This document shows, one piece after another, positions 6,548-14,159 of a stretch of 14,687 nt of DNA. Source of the stretch: Caulobacteraceae bacterium (GTDB taxonomy: Bacteria > Pseudomonadota > Alphaproteobacteria > Caulobacterales > Aquidulcibacteraceae); the NCBI GenBank assembly GCA_016703335.1, contig JADJCG010000026.1, positions 1 through 14,687 on the forward strand. Reading direction: 5' to 3'. Positions within the stretch are counted from its first letter, which is position 1; each line of letters opens with the position of its first letter. The position numbers and the translations under genes were made by a program. The notes under the pieces were generated by a model. That model ran no database searches, was not told the origin of the DNA, and saw only the letters and a program-made list of their open reading frames with translations.

Positions 6548-8023
6548 TTAAGCGCCGATCACGCCTTCCTGGATGAACTTGCGATCGGCCCAGACCGAGT
6601 GCGTGCCGCTGCTGATCTTGTGCGGCAACGCGATGCGGACCACCGGGCCTTCATCGAAGCGTTTGCAATCAATCAGGACGCACTCAGACGTGCCGGCGTT
6701 CTCGTCGATGATGAAGCTGACGAGGTAGCCGTCGTCTTCGTCCTTGGCGTTGATGCGCGGCGCGAACGGCGCTTCGCTGCCGTAGCGGCCTTCCGGCAGC
6801 GTGACGGACCAGGATTCGCCGGTTTCAAGGTCGTGTTTCACGAAGCCGGTGAACAAGAACCAGCCGGGTTTCGATGTCGTCGAATAGACGTAGCGATGCT
6901 TGCGGCCGGCGACGCGCGCGTTGATCATCCCGAATTCGAGATTGCGGTCGTCGAGGCGCTCTTCTTTGGTCTTGCCGGTCGCCAGATCGAAGCGCCAACG
7001 GTGCAGCTTCGGTCGGAAGCTGGCTTCGTCGAGATACGCCATCATGTGCTCGAGGCCATGCGGCGCGGTCTTGAGCGGCTTCGGCGTCGGGTTCTCTTGG
7101 AAGTATCCGTCCATGATGATCTCGCTGCCTTCCTCGTATGCGTTGAGGAAGTGGAGAACGTAGGTCGGCTCCGCTTCGAACCAGCGCACGTCATCGGCTT
7201 TGCCGTAGCGTGGGATGACGGCAAAGCGCGACGGCAGGTCGTGCAGCTTGATGGCGTGAATGTTGCGCTCAAGCAGGCTGGCATCCCAGAACACTGGCAA
7301 GTCATTCAGGATCGAGTAGCGCTCGGAAAATGACATGTCGTGCGGCAGGCGCGGGCCCGGCAGCGGGATAGGCGTGTAGTTGGTGACTTTGCCGAAGCGA
7401 TCGATGACGCCGTAGTGCATGTACGGCGCGTGCGTTGAGTAATTGAAGAAGAGTAGGTCGCCGGTGCGTTCGTCGACTTTACAGTGCGCCGACACGCCAT
7501 CGAGTGGGCCCCAATGGGCAACGCCGAGCTGATCGAGGTTCTCTGGGTCGAGCGCGTAAGGTTCGCCGCACTGGTAGAAAGTGGAAATCGCCTTGCCGGC
7601 GTGCACGACGACGTCGGTGCTGGCGTTGTCCTTGAGGCCGCCGTGCGCGCCGAAGCCGGGGCGCTTCGAAGTGCCCCACGGATCTGCGAGACCTCCCCAG
7701 AGCGACCCACCTGCAATCTGCTCCGCTTCAAAGCAGCGCGTGCGAACAAAACGATTGCGATACGAGGCGACGCCGCCTTCGAAACTAATTTGGTGCAGCA
7801 TCGCGTCGGCATCGAACGGGTGGTGACGGCCGAGCGGTTGGTGAACTTGGTTTTCCGTGTTGCGGATATAAACGCCGTCGATGTCATCCGGGATCGCGCC
7901 CTCAATGACTTCGAGATCGTAGGCCGTTACTTGCTCGTGCTGCGGGGTCCAAGCGCCGGTCAGATATGGATGATTGGTCGGTTTGAGAGACGACTTGATC
8001 GGTGGCAGACGTTCAAGCTTCAT
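6548..8023 (-). CDS. Carotenoid oxygenase (RPE65/CCD family) dioxygenase
   Basis: A 491-residue non-heme iron oxygenase of the carotenoid/lignostilbene cleavage family. The four iron-binding His are all visible: SAHC (His180), LPHD (His228), VLHF (His291) and SGTHS (His475), with the spacing expected for a seven-bladed beta-propeller. HPFDADAMLH near residue 68 is another family motif. I chose the ATG at 8023 with GAGG 10 nt upstream; an ATG at 8077 would add 18 residues that look non-coding. These enzymes split a conjugated C=C bond with O2; substrates include apocarotenoids and stilbenes, and none can be assigned here. No signal peptide is seen. The 166 bp between this start and the upstream gnd stop contain nothing recognisable beyond a weak 5-bp inverted repeat. 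Confidence 0.93.
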   Translation of the reverse strand: MKLERLPPIKSSLKPTNHPYLTGAWTPQHEQVTAYDLEVIEGAIPDDIDGVYIRNTENQVHQPLGRHHPFDADAMLHQISFEGGVASYRNRFVRTRCFEAEQIAGGSLWGGLADPWGTSKRPGFGAHGGLKDNASTDVVVHAGKAISTFYQCGEPYALDPENLDQLGVAHWGPLDGVSAHCKVDERTGDLLFFNYSTHAPYMHYGVIDRFGKVTNYTPIPLPGPRLPHDMSFSERYSILNDLPVFWDASLLERNIHAIKLHDLPSRFAVIPRYGKADDVRWFEAEPTYVLHFLNAYEEGSEIIMDGYFQENPTPKPLKTAPHGLEHMMAYLDEASFRPKLHRWRFDLATGKTKEERLDDRNLEFGMINARVAGRKHRYVYSTTSKPGWFLFTGFVKHDLETGESWSVTLPEGRYGSEAPFAPRINAKDEDDGYLVSFIIDENAGTSECVLIDCKRFDEGPVVRIALPHKISSGTHSVWADRKFIQEGVIGA

Positions 8024-8189
8024 CGCGCACGCATCCTCGGAACAATTTGCAGGACACCCTACAGTAGTCGGTCTCATCAGATAAGGGACTTCCGGTGAGC
8101 GCTCTGGAAGTCAAGCGTCCGCGGGAAGGTAAGATGCCCGCAGGGTAGATGGAGCCGACGCACCTCAATGAAGCGAACGCCGATTTCGG

Positions 8190-9176
8190 CTAGGTCGTCT
8201 TCACCTTTGGTTCGACGTGACCGCCAAAGCCCAGACGCATGGCGGACAAGAGCTTGTTGCTGAACGCTTGAGGCTGCCTTGAGCGAAAACGCGCGAATAG
8301 CGCTGTCGCGAGCACGTCAGCGGGCACGGCTTCTTCGATCGCCGCTTCCAACGTCCAACGGCCTTCGCCGCTATCGTCAACCGAACCGCTAAAGCCAGCG
8401 AGCTCGCCGTCTTTAGCAAGCGCGATCGCAGTGAGATCCAAGAGCCACGACGTGATGACGCTGCCGCGGCGCCAGACTTCGGCGATGTCTGCGAGATTGA
8501 GATCGTAGCGCTCGTCTTCCGGCAACGCGTCCGCGTTCTTGCCCTGCAAAATGCCGAAGCCTTCGGCGTACGCGGCCATTAAGCCGTATTCGATGCCGTT
8601 GTGAATCATCTTTACGAAATGGCCTGAGCCAACTGGGCCAGAGTGAATGTAGCCTAGTTCGGCTTGAGCGCTGGCGGCTCCGTCACGTTCAGTGCGTGGA
8701 ATTGTGCCGAGTCCAGGCGCAAGCGTGGCGAAGACCGGTTCGAGGCGATCAAACGCAGCTCTGTCGCCGCCGACCATGAGGCAAAAGCCGCGCCCTTGGC
8801 CCCATACGCCGCCGGATGTGCCGACATCAAGATAAGTGATTTGTTTTTCTGCGAGCGCCTTAGAGCGGCGAATGTCATCGCGATAATAGGTGTTGCCGCC
8901 GTCAATGATGACGTCGCCGGCTGAGAGGAGTTCGCCGAGGCGCATCACGGTATTCTCGGTCGGCGCCCCAGCGGGTAGCATCACCCAAACGGCGCGCGGC
9001 GCGGCGAGCTTTTGCACGAGGTCTGCGAGGCTGGTTGTTGCAACGGCGCGGTCTTTGGCGAGCGCATCGATGTTCGCTGTATTGAGATCGTAGACGACGC
9101 ATTCATGGCCGCCAGCCGTCAGTCTGCGCGAAATGCCAGCGCCCATGCGCCCAAGCCCGATGATGCCAATCTGCAA
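8190..9176 (-). CDS. gnd: 6-phosphogluconate dehydrogenase, short form, decarboxylating
   Basis: A 328-residue enzyme, the length of the short GndA/YqeC-type 6-phosphogluconate dehydrogenases, which oxidatively decarboxylate 6-phosphogluconate to ribulose 5-phosphate. The Rossmann motif GLGRMG is at residues 7-12, followed by VYDLN, where the Asp after the second strand hints at NAD+ rather than NADP+ preference (inference). Substrate motifs are GGNTYYRDDIRRS (93 onward), DVGTSGGVWGQGRGF and SGHFVKMIHNGIEYG with Lys189, His192 and Asn193. The start is a TTG at 9176, five nt after a perfect GGAGG; this places the nucleotide-binding strand at the very N-terminus as in homologs. An ATG at 9221 would add 15 unsupported residues. 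Confidence 0.9.
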   Translation of the reverse strand: MQIGIIGLGRMGAGISRRLTAGGHECVVYDLNTANIDALAKDRAVATTSLADLVQKLAAPRAVWVMLPAGAPTENTVMRLGELLSAGDVIIDGGNTYYRDDIRRSKALAEKQITYLDVGTSGGVWGQGRGFCLMVGGDRAAFDRLEPVFATLAPGLGTIPRTERDGAASAQAELGYIHSGPVGSGHFVKMIHNGIEYGLMAAYAEGFGILQGKNADALPEDERYDLNLADIAEVWRRGSVITSWLLDLTAIALAKDGELAGFSGSVDDSGEGRWTLEAAIEEAVPADVLATALFARFRSRQPQAFSNKLLSAMRLGFGGHVEPKVKTT

Positions 9177-9181
9177 GGCCG

Positions 9182-9186
9182 CCTCC
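9182..9186 (-). promoter_or_regulatory. Ribosome-binding site deciding the TTG start of gnd
   Basis: GGAGG on the minus strand, five nt upstream of the TTG at 9176-9174. It is the best Shine-Dalgarno match near this gene and favours the TTG over the ATG at 9221. Confidence 0.65.
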
Positions 9187-9269
9187 GTTGTGCTGTGCGA
9201 ACGATCTAGAGCGCGCAACACTGGTTCGCTAGGGTGTGAGGGTTGCCCTCAAGCGAAGGAAGAAGGCCC

Positions 9270-9872
9270 ATGGCTGCTAAGAAGGCCGCTGCTGATCTGC
9301 CGCGCTGCAAGTGGCCGGGTACTGATCCGCTCTACATTGATTATCACGACCACGAATGGGGCGTGCCGCTGCGCGATAGCCGGGCGCTGTTTGAGATGCT
9401 GCAACTCGAAGGCGCGCAAGCAGGGCTTTCGTGGATCACGATCCTGCGTAAGCGCGAGAACTATCGGCGCGCGTTCGACGGCTTCGATCCGGTAAAGATC
9501 GCGCGCTATGCGCCTGCGAAAATTGAGAAGCTGATGGGCGACGAGGGCATCGTGCGCAATCGGTTAAAAATCGAAGGCGTTGTGGCGTCAGCGAAGGCGT
9601 ATTTGGCGCTGGAGAGGGAAGGCCTAACGTTTTCGGAATTCGTTTGGGACTTCGTTGTCGGCAAGCCGATCGTCAATCATCTGAAGCCGGGCGGGCCAGT
9701 GCCGGCGGAGACAGATATCTCGCGCCGGCTCTCATGGGCGCTGAAGAAGCGCGGCTTCAAGTTTGTAGGGCCGACGATCGTTTACGCGTTCATGCAGGCG
9801 GTTGGGATGGTCAATGACCATCTCGTGACGTGCCACTGCCATCCAGACTTCAAAAAGCGCAAGAAGCACTAA
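9270..9872 (+). CDS. tag: DNA-3-methyladenine glycosylase I
   Basis: A 200-residue base-excision repair enzyme that removes 3-methyladenine from alkylated DNA. By alignment to the E. coli protein the zinc ligands Cys4, His17, His175 and Cys179 correspond to Cys13, His26, His184 and Cys188, all present (RCKWPGTDPLYIDYHDHEWG near the N-terminus, NDHLVTCHCH near the C-terminus). The base-recognition Glu38 corresponds to Glu47 in LEGAQAGLSW. KKRGFKFVGPTIVYAFMQA is another diagnostic block. The ATG at 9270 has a purine-rich AAGGAAGAAGG upstream; an earlier TTG at 9243 is possible. It has its own short upstream gap, divergent from gnd (93 bp), and converges with the SDR gene 8 bp downstream. Confidence 0.95.
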   Translation: MAAKKAAADLPRCKWPGTDPLYIDYHDHEWGVPLRDSRALFEMLQLEGAQAGLSWITILRKRENYRRAFDGFDPVKIARYAPAKIEKLMGDEGIVRNRLKIEGVVASAKAYLALEREGLTFSEFVWDFVVGKPIVNHLKPGGPVPAETDISRRLSWALKKRGFKFVGPTIVYAFMQAVGMVNDHLVTCHCHPDFKKRKKH

Positions 9873-9880
9873 CCGCGCTG

Positions 9881-10666
9881 CTACGAAACGGCGTAGCCGC
9901 TGCGTGCGTGCGTGACGCCGCCATCTACGATGAGCGTGGAGCCGACGACATAGTCCCCCGCGCGTGACGCGAGGAAGATTGCAGCGCCGGCCATGTCATC
10001 GGCCGTGCCAACGCGGCGCGCTGGAATGGCTTGCGAGACTACGTCGGCGTGATCTCGGGCGAGGCGGTTCATGTCTGAAGCGAAGGCGCCTGGCGCAATC
10101 GCCGTGACCGCAATGTTGTCGGTGATGAGCCGCAGCGCCATGCGCTTGGTGAGATGGATGAGGCCCGCTTTGCTGGCGGCGTACGAGTAGGTCTCTTGCT
10201 GATTGACGGAGACGCCGTCGATCGAGGCGATGTTGATCACTTTAGCGAGGTGGCCCTTCGCGCCGCCGCGCTTCAAGGCTTCGTGCAGTTTTTGCGTGAG
10301 GAAGAACGGCGTTTTGACGTTGAGGTCCATGACCTTGTCCCAGCCGTTTTCCGGGAACTCATCGAACGGCGCGCCCCAAGCGGCGCCGGCATTGTTGACG
10401 AGAATATCCAGCGTGTCTTCGTGACCGAGAAACGCGTCTGCCATCTTCTGCGCGCCGTCTAAGCCGGAGGCATCGACGACCAGCGGAATGCACGGTCCGA
10501 TGGCGGAGAGTTCGGTTGCGGTTTCTTCAAGCGCGCCGCCTTTGCGGGCGGAGATGTAAACCTTCGCGCCTTGGTGGAGGAAACCTTCGGCGATCATCTT
10601 GCCGATGCCGCGCGAGCCGCCGGTGATGAGGGCGGTGCGGCCTTTGAGTGAGAAGAGGTCTTTCAT
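9881..10666 (-). CDS. Short-chain dehydrogenase/reductase
   Basis: A 261-residue classical SDR, intact. The cofactor motif TGGSRGIG is at residues 15-22, NNAG at 91-94, and the catalytic Ser148, Tyr162 and Lys166 (INIAS, YAASK) are present. The Arg in ISARK after the second strand suggests NADP(H) use (inference). The C-terminal GSTLIVDGG is typical. It resembles the 3-oxoacyl-reductase/RhlG-like branch, but the substrate is not identifiable. The start lies 5 bp after the GST stop, so the two form a leftward pair and are probably cotranscribed; no good ribosome-binding site precedes the ATG at 10666, which fits coupling to GST translation. Confidence 0.9.
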   Translation of the reverse strand: MKDLFSLKGRTALITGGSRGIGKMIAEGFLHQGAKVYISARKGGALEETATELSAIGPCIPLVVDASGLDGAQKMADAFLGHEDTLDILVNNAGAAWGAPFDEFPENGWDKVMDLNVKTPFFLTQKLHEALKRGGAKGHLAKVINIASIDGVSVNQQETYSYAASKAGLIHLTKRMALRLITDNIAVTAIAPGAFASDMNRLARDHADVVSQAIPARRVGTADDMAGAAIFLASRAGDYVVGSTLIVDGGVTHARSGYAVS

Positions 10667-10671
10667 GAGCT

Positions 10672-11314
10672 TTAGGCCTGCTGCTGTTGTTGCTTTTGTT
10701 GTTCGGCGATGATGGCGTCATCGATTTCGCGCGCGCGCACGGCGGCGGGGCGATTGGCGAGGCGCGCCATGTAAGGATCGAACGCAGCGCGCTTTTCGAG
10801 CGTGCCGAATTGGACGCCCCACATGATGTGCGAGCCGAAATAGACGTCAGCGGCAGTGAAGCGATCGCCCGCGATGTATTGCGTGTCCTTCAGCGCGTGC
10901 TCCAATGCATCGAGTACGTGCGCCATAGAACCGAAGCCCAGCATGCCTTGCTTATCGACAGGCGCTTCCCAGCCCATGGCTTTAGCGTTCGCTGCGGCTT
11001 CGATCGGGCCGGCGGCGAAGAACATCCAGCGATAATAGCGCGCGTTCTTCGTTGTTGGCTGGGGCGAGGTTGGCTTGCGGGAAAACGTCGGCGAGGTACG
11101 CGCAGATCGCGGCGCCTTCCGTGACGACAGCATTGCCGTGCTTGATGGCCGGCACTTTGCCCATTGGATTGATCGCGAGGTAGTCCGGCCCCTTCATGCT
11201 CGTGCCGTAGCCGAGAATGACGGTTTCGTACGGCTGGCCGACTTCCTCCAACATCCAGCGGATGATGCGGCCGCGCGACATTGGATTGGTGTAGAAGGTG
11301 AGCTTATCGGCCAT
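10672..11314 (-). pseudogene. Glutathione S-transferase family protein, one frameshift
   Basis: About 214 residues when repaired. The N-terminal thioredoxin-like domain reads LTFYTNPMSRGRIIRWMLEE, then NPMGKVPAIKHG and the glutathione-contact motif VTEGAAICAYLAD. The frame breaks near 11040-11050 in a CGCGCG stretch, where loss of one CG unit (or gain of one base) explains the shift; the sequence resumes as ARYYRWMFFAAGPIEAA and the all-helical domain follows with DRFTAADVYFGSHI. The C-terminus is a Gln-rich tail (QQKQQQQQA) encoded by CAA/CAG repeats. The start at 11314 has GGAGG 7 nt upstream. It is divergent from the ArsC-like gene with only 35 bp between the starts. This is the only frameshift seen outside the metal segment. 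Confidence 0.87.
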
Positions 11315-11349
11315 GGACGTTCCTCCGTTGTCTTTGGCATAAACCGCCC

Positions 11350-11709
11350 ATGGCCAAGAGCAAGAGCGTAACGATCTACGGGATCAAGAACTGCGACACG
11401 ATGAAGAAGGCTCGGACGTGGTTGGACGACCACGGCGTCGCGTACGCGTTTCATGATTACAAAGCTGAGGGGATCGACAAGGCCTCGCTTGACCGCTGGG
11501 CGAAGGACGTGAGCTGGGAAATCTTGCTCAACCGCGCCGGGACGACGTTCCGCAAACTGCCGGATGCGCAGCGTGAAGGCGTGACGGAGAAGAAGGCGAT
11601 CGCGTTGATGCTCGAGCAGCCGAGCATGATCAAGCGCCCGGTGCTGGATGTGGGCGGTAAGCTGCTGGTTGGGTTTAAGCCTGAGGCTTACGCGAAGCAG
11701 TTTGGCTAA
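11350..11709 (+). CDS. ArsC/Spx family (YffB-like) thioredoxin-fold protein
   Basis: A 119-residue protein of the arsenate reductase-like family. It has the N-terminal block VTIYGIKNCDTMKKAR with Cys15 as the conserved nucleophile, VSWEILLNRAGTTFRKL in the middle, and MIKRPVLD with Arg96 near the C-terminus. The KNCDT motif is typical of the YffB branch, which is glutathione-linked and not proven to reduce arsenate, so a resistance role should not be assumed; it is not adjacent to ars genes. The TAA stop overlaps the stop of the convergent alpha/beta hydrolase by 4 bp. Confidence 0.9.
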   Translation: MAKSKSVTIYGIKNCDTMKKARTWLDDHGVAYAFHDYKAEGIDKASLDRWAKDVSWEILLNRAGTTFRKLPDAQREGVTEKKAIALMLEQPSMIKRPVLDVGGKLLVGFKPEAYAKQFG

Positions 11710-12377
11710 ACGCGGTCCGCCATCCACGCTGTAGCCGTATCGAGAATCTCCGCCAGCACCTCAGGATCCTTGCGTCCGCTTTTCGCGGGCACGTGGAAGC
11801 TGTGATCGGCGTGCTCGAAGAGCGCTAGCGTGGCGCGTTTGTCGAGCTTCTTCGCGACGGGCTTTAGCAGGTCGAGAGATGCCAGCGTATCGTTCGTGCC
11901 TTGCAGGAAAAGCATCGGGATCGCGACGTCGTCCAAGTGCTTTGCGCGCTCGTCGCCGGGTTTGCCGGCCGGATGGAGTGGGAAGGCGAAGAAGGTGAGA
12001 CCGCGCACGTTCGGCAGCGGCTCGAGTGCCTGGGCTTGCGATGTCATCCGCCCGCCGAACGATTTGCCGCCAGCGAAGAGCGGCAGTTTTGGCGCGAGGC
12101 CGTTTGCCTTCGCGACGGCGGCGCGCACGGCTTGGTGAGCAAGTGCTGGTGAGTCAGGGCGCCCTGAGCCGCGCTCCATGTAGAGGAAGTTGTAACGCAA
12201 CGTGGCGACGCCGCGCTCGGCGAGGCCATCCGCAATCGCGGCCATCGATTTATGCACCATGCCAGCGCCTGCGCCGTGCGCGAAGACGTAAGCCGCCTTC
12301 GCGTTTTGGGGCGCGAGCCATAGGCCGGAGACTGTGACGTCGCCATCGAGCGCGACCGTGATCTGTTCTGGCGTCAT
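11706..12377 (-). CDS. Alpha/beta hydrolase of the KANL3/Tex30 (dienelactone hydrolase-like) type
   Basis: A 223-residue cytoplasmic alpha/beta hydrolase. The catalytic triad is visible: Ser106 in GGKSFGGRM, Asp163 in QGTNDTL and His192 in EHADHSFHV. The oxyanion region is VFAHGAGAGM (31-40), typical of the KANL3/Tex30-like group. The substrate is unknown. It is the last gene of the leftward operon, 9 bp after the YciI-like gene; its start lacks a strong Shine-Dalgarno sequence, consistent with translational coupling. Its stop overlaps that of the ArsC-like gene. Confidence 0.88.
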   Translation of the reverse strand: MTPEQITVALDGDVTVSGLWLAPQNAKAAYVFAHGAGAGMVHKSMAAIADGLAERGVATLRYNFLYMERGSGRPDSPALAHQAVRAAVAKANGLAPKLPLFAGGKSFGGRMTSQAQALEPLPNVRGLTFFAFPLHPAGKPGDERAKHLDDVAIPMLFLQGTNDTLASLDLLKPVAKKLDKRATLALFEHADHSFHVPAKSGRKDPEVLAEILDTATAWMADRV

Positions 12378-12386
12378 CGCGCCATC

Positions 12387-12743
12387 TTACCTGCCGCGGA
12401 TCGGCAAGCACTCCATGATCTCGACCGCTTCGCCCGGAAAAATCGTGAAGTGCGGATGATCTTCGAACAGCTTGGCGGCGGCTTCGTGAGACTCTGCTTG
12501 GACGACTAGGTACGCCGCCAGATTGTTCTTGATGTCAGTGATGCCATTGAGACCGGTGCGCTTGGTCGTGCTGAGCGGTGCTCCGTTCTCGACCACCGAA
12601 GCTTTGTTCTTTTCCATCCACGCGCCCCAAGCGGCGATGCCTTTTTGTTGGCGAGCTGCGCGATCGGCGTCGTCTAGTTTGTCCCAACCGGAGCGCTCGT
12701 GCGCGGCGGTGTTGCCGGTGAAGACGGCGAGATATTTCTTCAT
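12387..12743 (-). CDS. YciI/DGPF-type small protein
   Basis: A 118-residue protein with the ferredoxin-like YCII-related fold (MKKYLAVFTGN at the N-terminus, then KGIAAWGAWMEKNKASVVENG and a C-terminal PGEAVEIMECLPI). The family includes small-molecule enzymes and proteins of unknown role; no catalytic assignment is made. GGAG precedes the ATG by 8 nt. It lies 19 bp after the last SRPBCC gene and 9 bp before the hydrolase, so it is part of the same leftward operon. Confidence 0.8.
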   Translation of the reverse strand: MKKYLAVFTGNTAAHERSGWDKLDDADRAARQQKGIAAWGAWMEKNKASVVENGAPLSTTKRTGLNGITDIKNNLAAYLVVQAESHEAAAKLFEDHPHFTIFPGEAVEIMECLPIRGR

Positions 12744-12762
12744 GGCGTGATCTCCGTTGGCG

Positions 12763-13242
12763 CTAGTTGCTCTTGGCTAGGAAGGTATCGAGCTTGCCGA
12801 GCAATTCCTGCCAGCCTTGTTCGCGCATGGTGACGTTGTCGCCCCCTTCGAAGAAGGCGCCGTGCTCGGTGAAGATGAGGCGCGAGCCTTTGTCGGCGGG
12901 TTTGATCTCGACGGTGGCGAGCGAAACGCTGAAGCGTCTGCCGTTGCGCGCCATCGAATAGGTGAAGACGATGCGCTCGTTTTCGATGATCTCGTTGAAG
13001 ACGGTCTCGTTGCTAAAGGCGGTTTTCTCGCCGAACACTTCTTCGCCGCGACGAAAGCCGTAGACGCTTTTCTCAGAGCCGCCTTCACGGAAGTCGATGT
13101 CGAAGGATTGAATGTCCCAGCCTTCGCCTTCGACGAACCAGGCGCGTTTGGCTTCGGGATCAGCCCAGGCGGCGTAGACGCGTGGCGGCGAGGCCGAGTA
13201 ATGGCGCTCAATCACGAAGCTCGCATGTGTGGTCGTGGTCAT
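12763..13242 (-). CDS. SRPBCC/AHSA1-family protein, copy 1
   Basis: A 159-residue START-like fold protein of the AHSA1 (activator of Hsp90 ATPase homolog 1-like) group. Diagnostic stretches are IERHYSASPPRVYAAWADPE, FDIDFREGG, ENERIVFTYSM and LIFTEHGAFFEGGD, and the C-terminal helix EQGWQELLGKLDTFLAK. These proteins bind hydrophobic ligands in a deep pocket; a specific role is unknown. It is the last and longest of three tandem paralogs, 7 bp after copy 2, with a GAGG ribosome-binding sequence before the ATG at 13242. Confidence 0.88.
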   Translation of the reverse strand: MTTTTHASFVIERHYSASPPRVYAAWADPEAKRAWFVEGEGWDIQSFDIDFREGGSEKSVYGFRRGEEVFGEKTAFSNETVFNEIIENERIVFTYSMARNGRRFSVSLATVEIKPADKGSRLIFTEHGAFFEGGDNVTMREQGWQELLGKLDTFLAKSN

Positions 13243-13249
13243 GCGTGCC

Positions 13250-13708
13250 TCACGTGGTCAGGAAAGCTTCGAGCTGGTTGAACAATTGCTGTGTGCCTTC
13301 CTCGCGCTGGCCGGCATCGTCATAGCCGTCGAGATAGACGCCTTGCTCGGTGTAGATGAGGCGCGTGCCGGTGGCGGTCGGCTTGATCTCAGTGGTGGCG
13401 AGCGACACGGAGATACGTGCGGCGTCGAGGTGCATCTCGTAGGCGAGGACGATGCGCTCGTTCTCGACGATGTCCCATATCTCGGCGTTGTAGGCGTGAA
13501 CCGTGCCGCCTGCTGGCCCGCCACTGATGCTCTCTTTGCCGCCGACGCGGAAATCGAGTTGGTGGTTTGACTTCTGCCAATCGTCCGGACCGCCGAACCA
13601 CCTTGCTTTTTTCTTGGGGTCAGCGAAGGCGGCGAACACTTTTGCGGGCGGATGGGGGTACTCGCGTTCGATGACAAAGGTCGCGTGCGTCGTCGTGCGT
13701 TTGGTCAT
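13250..13708 (-). CDS. SRPBCC/AHSA1-family protein, copy 2
   Basis: A 152-residue paralog of its neighbours with the same order of blocks: THATFVIEREYPHPPAKVFA, LDFRVGGKES, ENERIVLAYEM, SLATTEIKPT, LIYTEQGVYLDGYDD. It shares SLATxEIKP with copy 1 and is closer to it than to copy 3 by eye. The ATG overlaps the stop of copy 3 (ATGA), indicating translational coupling. Ligand unknown. Confidence 0.88.
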   Translation of the reverse strand: MTKRTTTHATFVIEREYPHPPAKVFAAFADPKKKARWFGGPDDWQKSNHQLDFRVGGKESISGGPAGGTVHAYNAEIWDIVENERIVLAYEMHLDAARISVSLATTEIKPTATGTRLIYTEQGVYLDGYDDAGQREEGTQQLFNQLEAFLTT

Positions 13709-14157
13709 TGCGCGAATTCCTTGCCGAGATTGTCGAGCGCGGCGTTCCAGCCGAATTGGTAGCCTTGCTCCATGCCGGCGCCGTCGAAGGAAGCGATCTG
13801 CATCGTGAGGGCGAGGTGGGTCTCCGCGCCTTTCGGCGTGAGTTCCACGCTAATGAGCGCTGACGACACGCGTGTGTTGCCGTGGACAACGTCCTCCGCG
13901 AAGACGATGCGCTGATCGGCGCGGATATCGATGTAGATCACCGTGGCGACGTAGTCAGCGTTGCCCGGTTCGATGCAGCGCGAGACATCCTTGCCGCCCT
14001 CGCGAAAGTCGGCTGCTTCGTACTCGATGCGGATGTTGTCGGCGGGCGCGGACCAGCGCTTGCGCGCTTCGATGTTGGACCAGGCGGCGAACACACGCGT
14101 CGGCGACGCGGCGTACGTGCGTTCCATGACGATGGTGGCGTGCGCGATGGTGGTCAT
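13705..14157 (-). CDS. SRPBCC/AHSA1-family protein, copy 3
   Basis: A 150-residue paralog and the first of the triplet in transcription order. It has MTTIAHATIVMERTYAASPT at the start, then DFREGGKDVS, DQRIVFAEDV and SFDGAGMEQGYQFGWNAALD. The start at 14157 is chosen because it aligns with the N-termini of the two other copies; a longer reading frame to 14301 would add an Arg-rich stretch that is just the GST gene read in another frame. It begins 2 bp after the GST stop. Confidence 0.88.
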   Translation of the reverse strand: MTTIAHATIVMERTYAASPTRVFAAWSNIEARKRWSAPADNIRIEYEAADFREGGKDVSRCIEPGNADYVATVIYIDIRADQRIVFAEDVVHGNTRVSSALISVELTPKGAETHLALTMQIASFDGAGMEQGYQFGWNAALDNLGKEFAQ

Positions 14158-14159
14158 GC

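Noticed and set aside
6599..7333. 244-codon plus-strand ORF inside the carotenoid oxygenase gene
   Set aside because: It is antisense to a gene with all four iron-binding His and has no recognisable domain; long antisense frames are common in GC-rich coding DNA.
7484..8098. 204-codon plus-strand ORF opposite the 5' half of the carotenoid oxygenase gene
   Set aside because: Antisense shadow with no family motif.
8121..8141. GCGGG/CCCGC inverted repeat as a terminator after gnd
   Set aside because: Only a 5-bp stem with an 11-nt loop and no T-run on either strand.
11350..11709. Arsenic-resistance arsC
   Set aside because: The KNCDT-type YffB branch is not proven to reduce arsenate and no arsB, arsR or acr3 gene is nearby.
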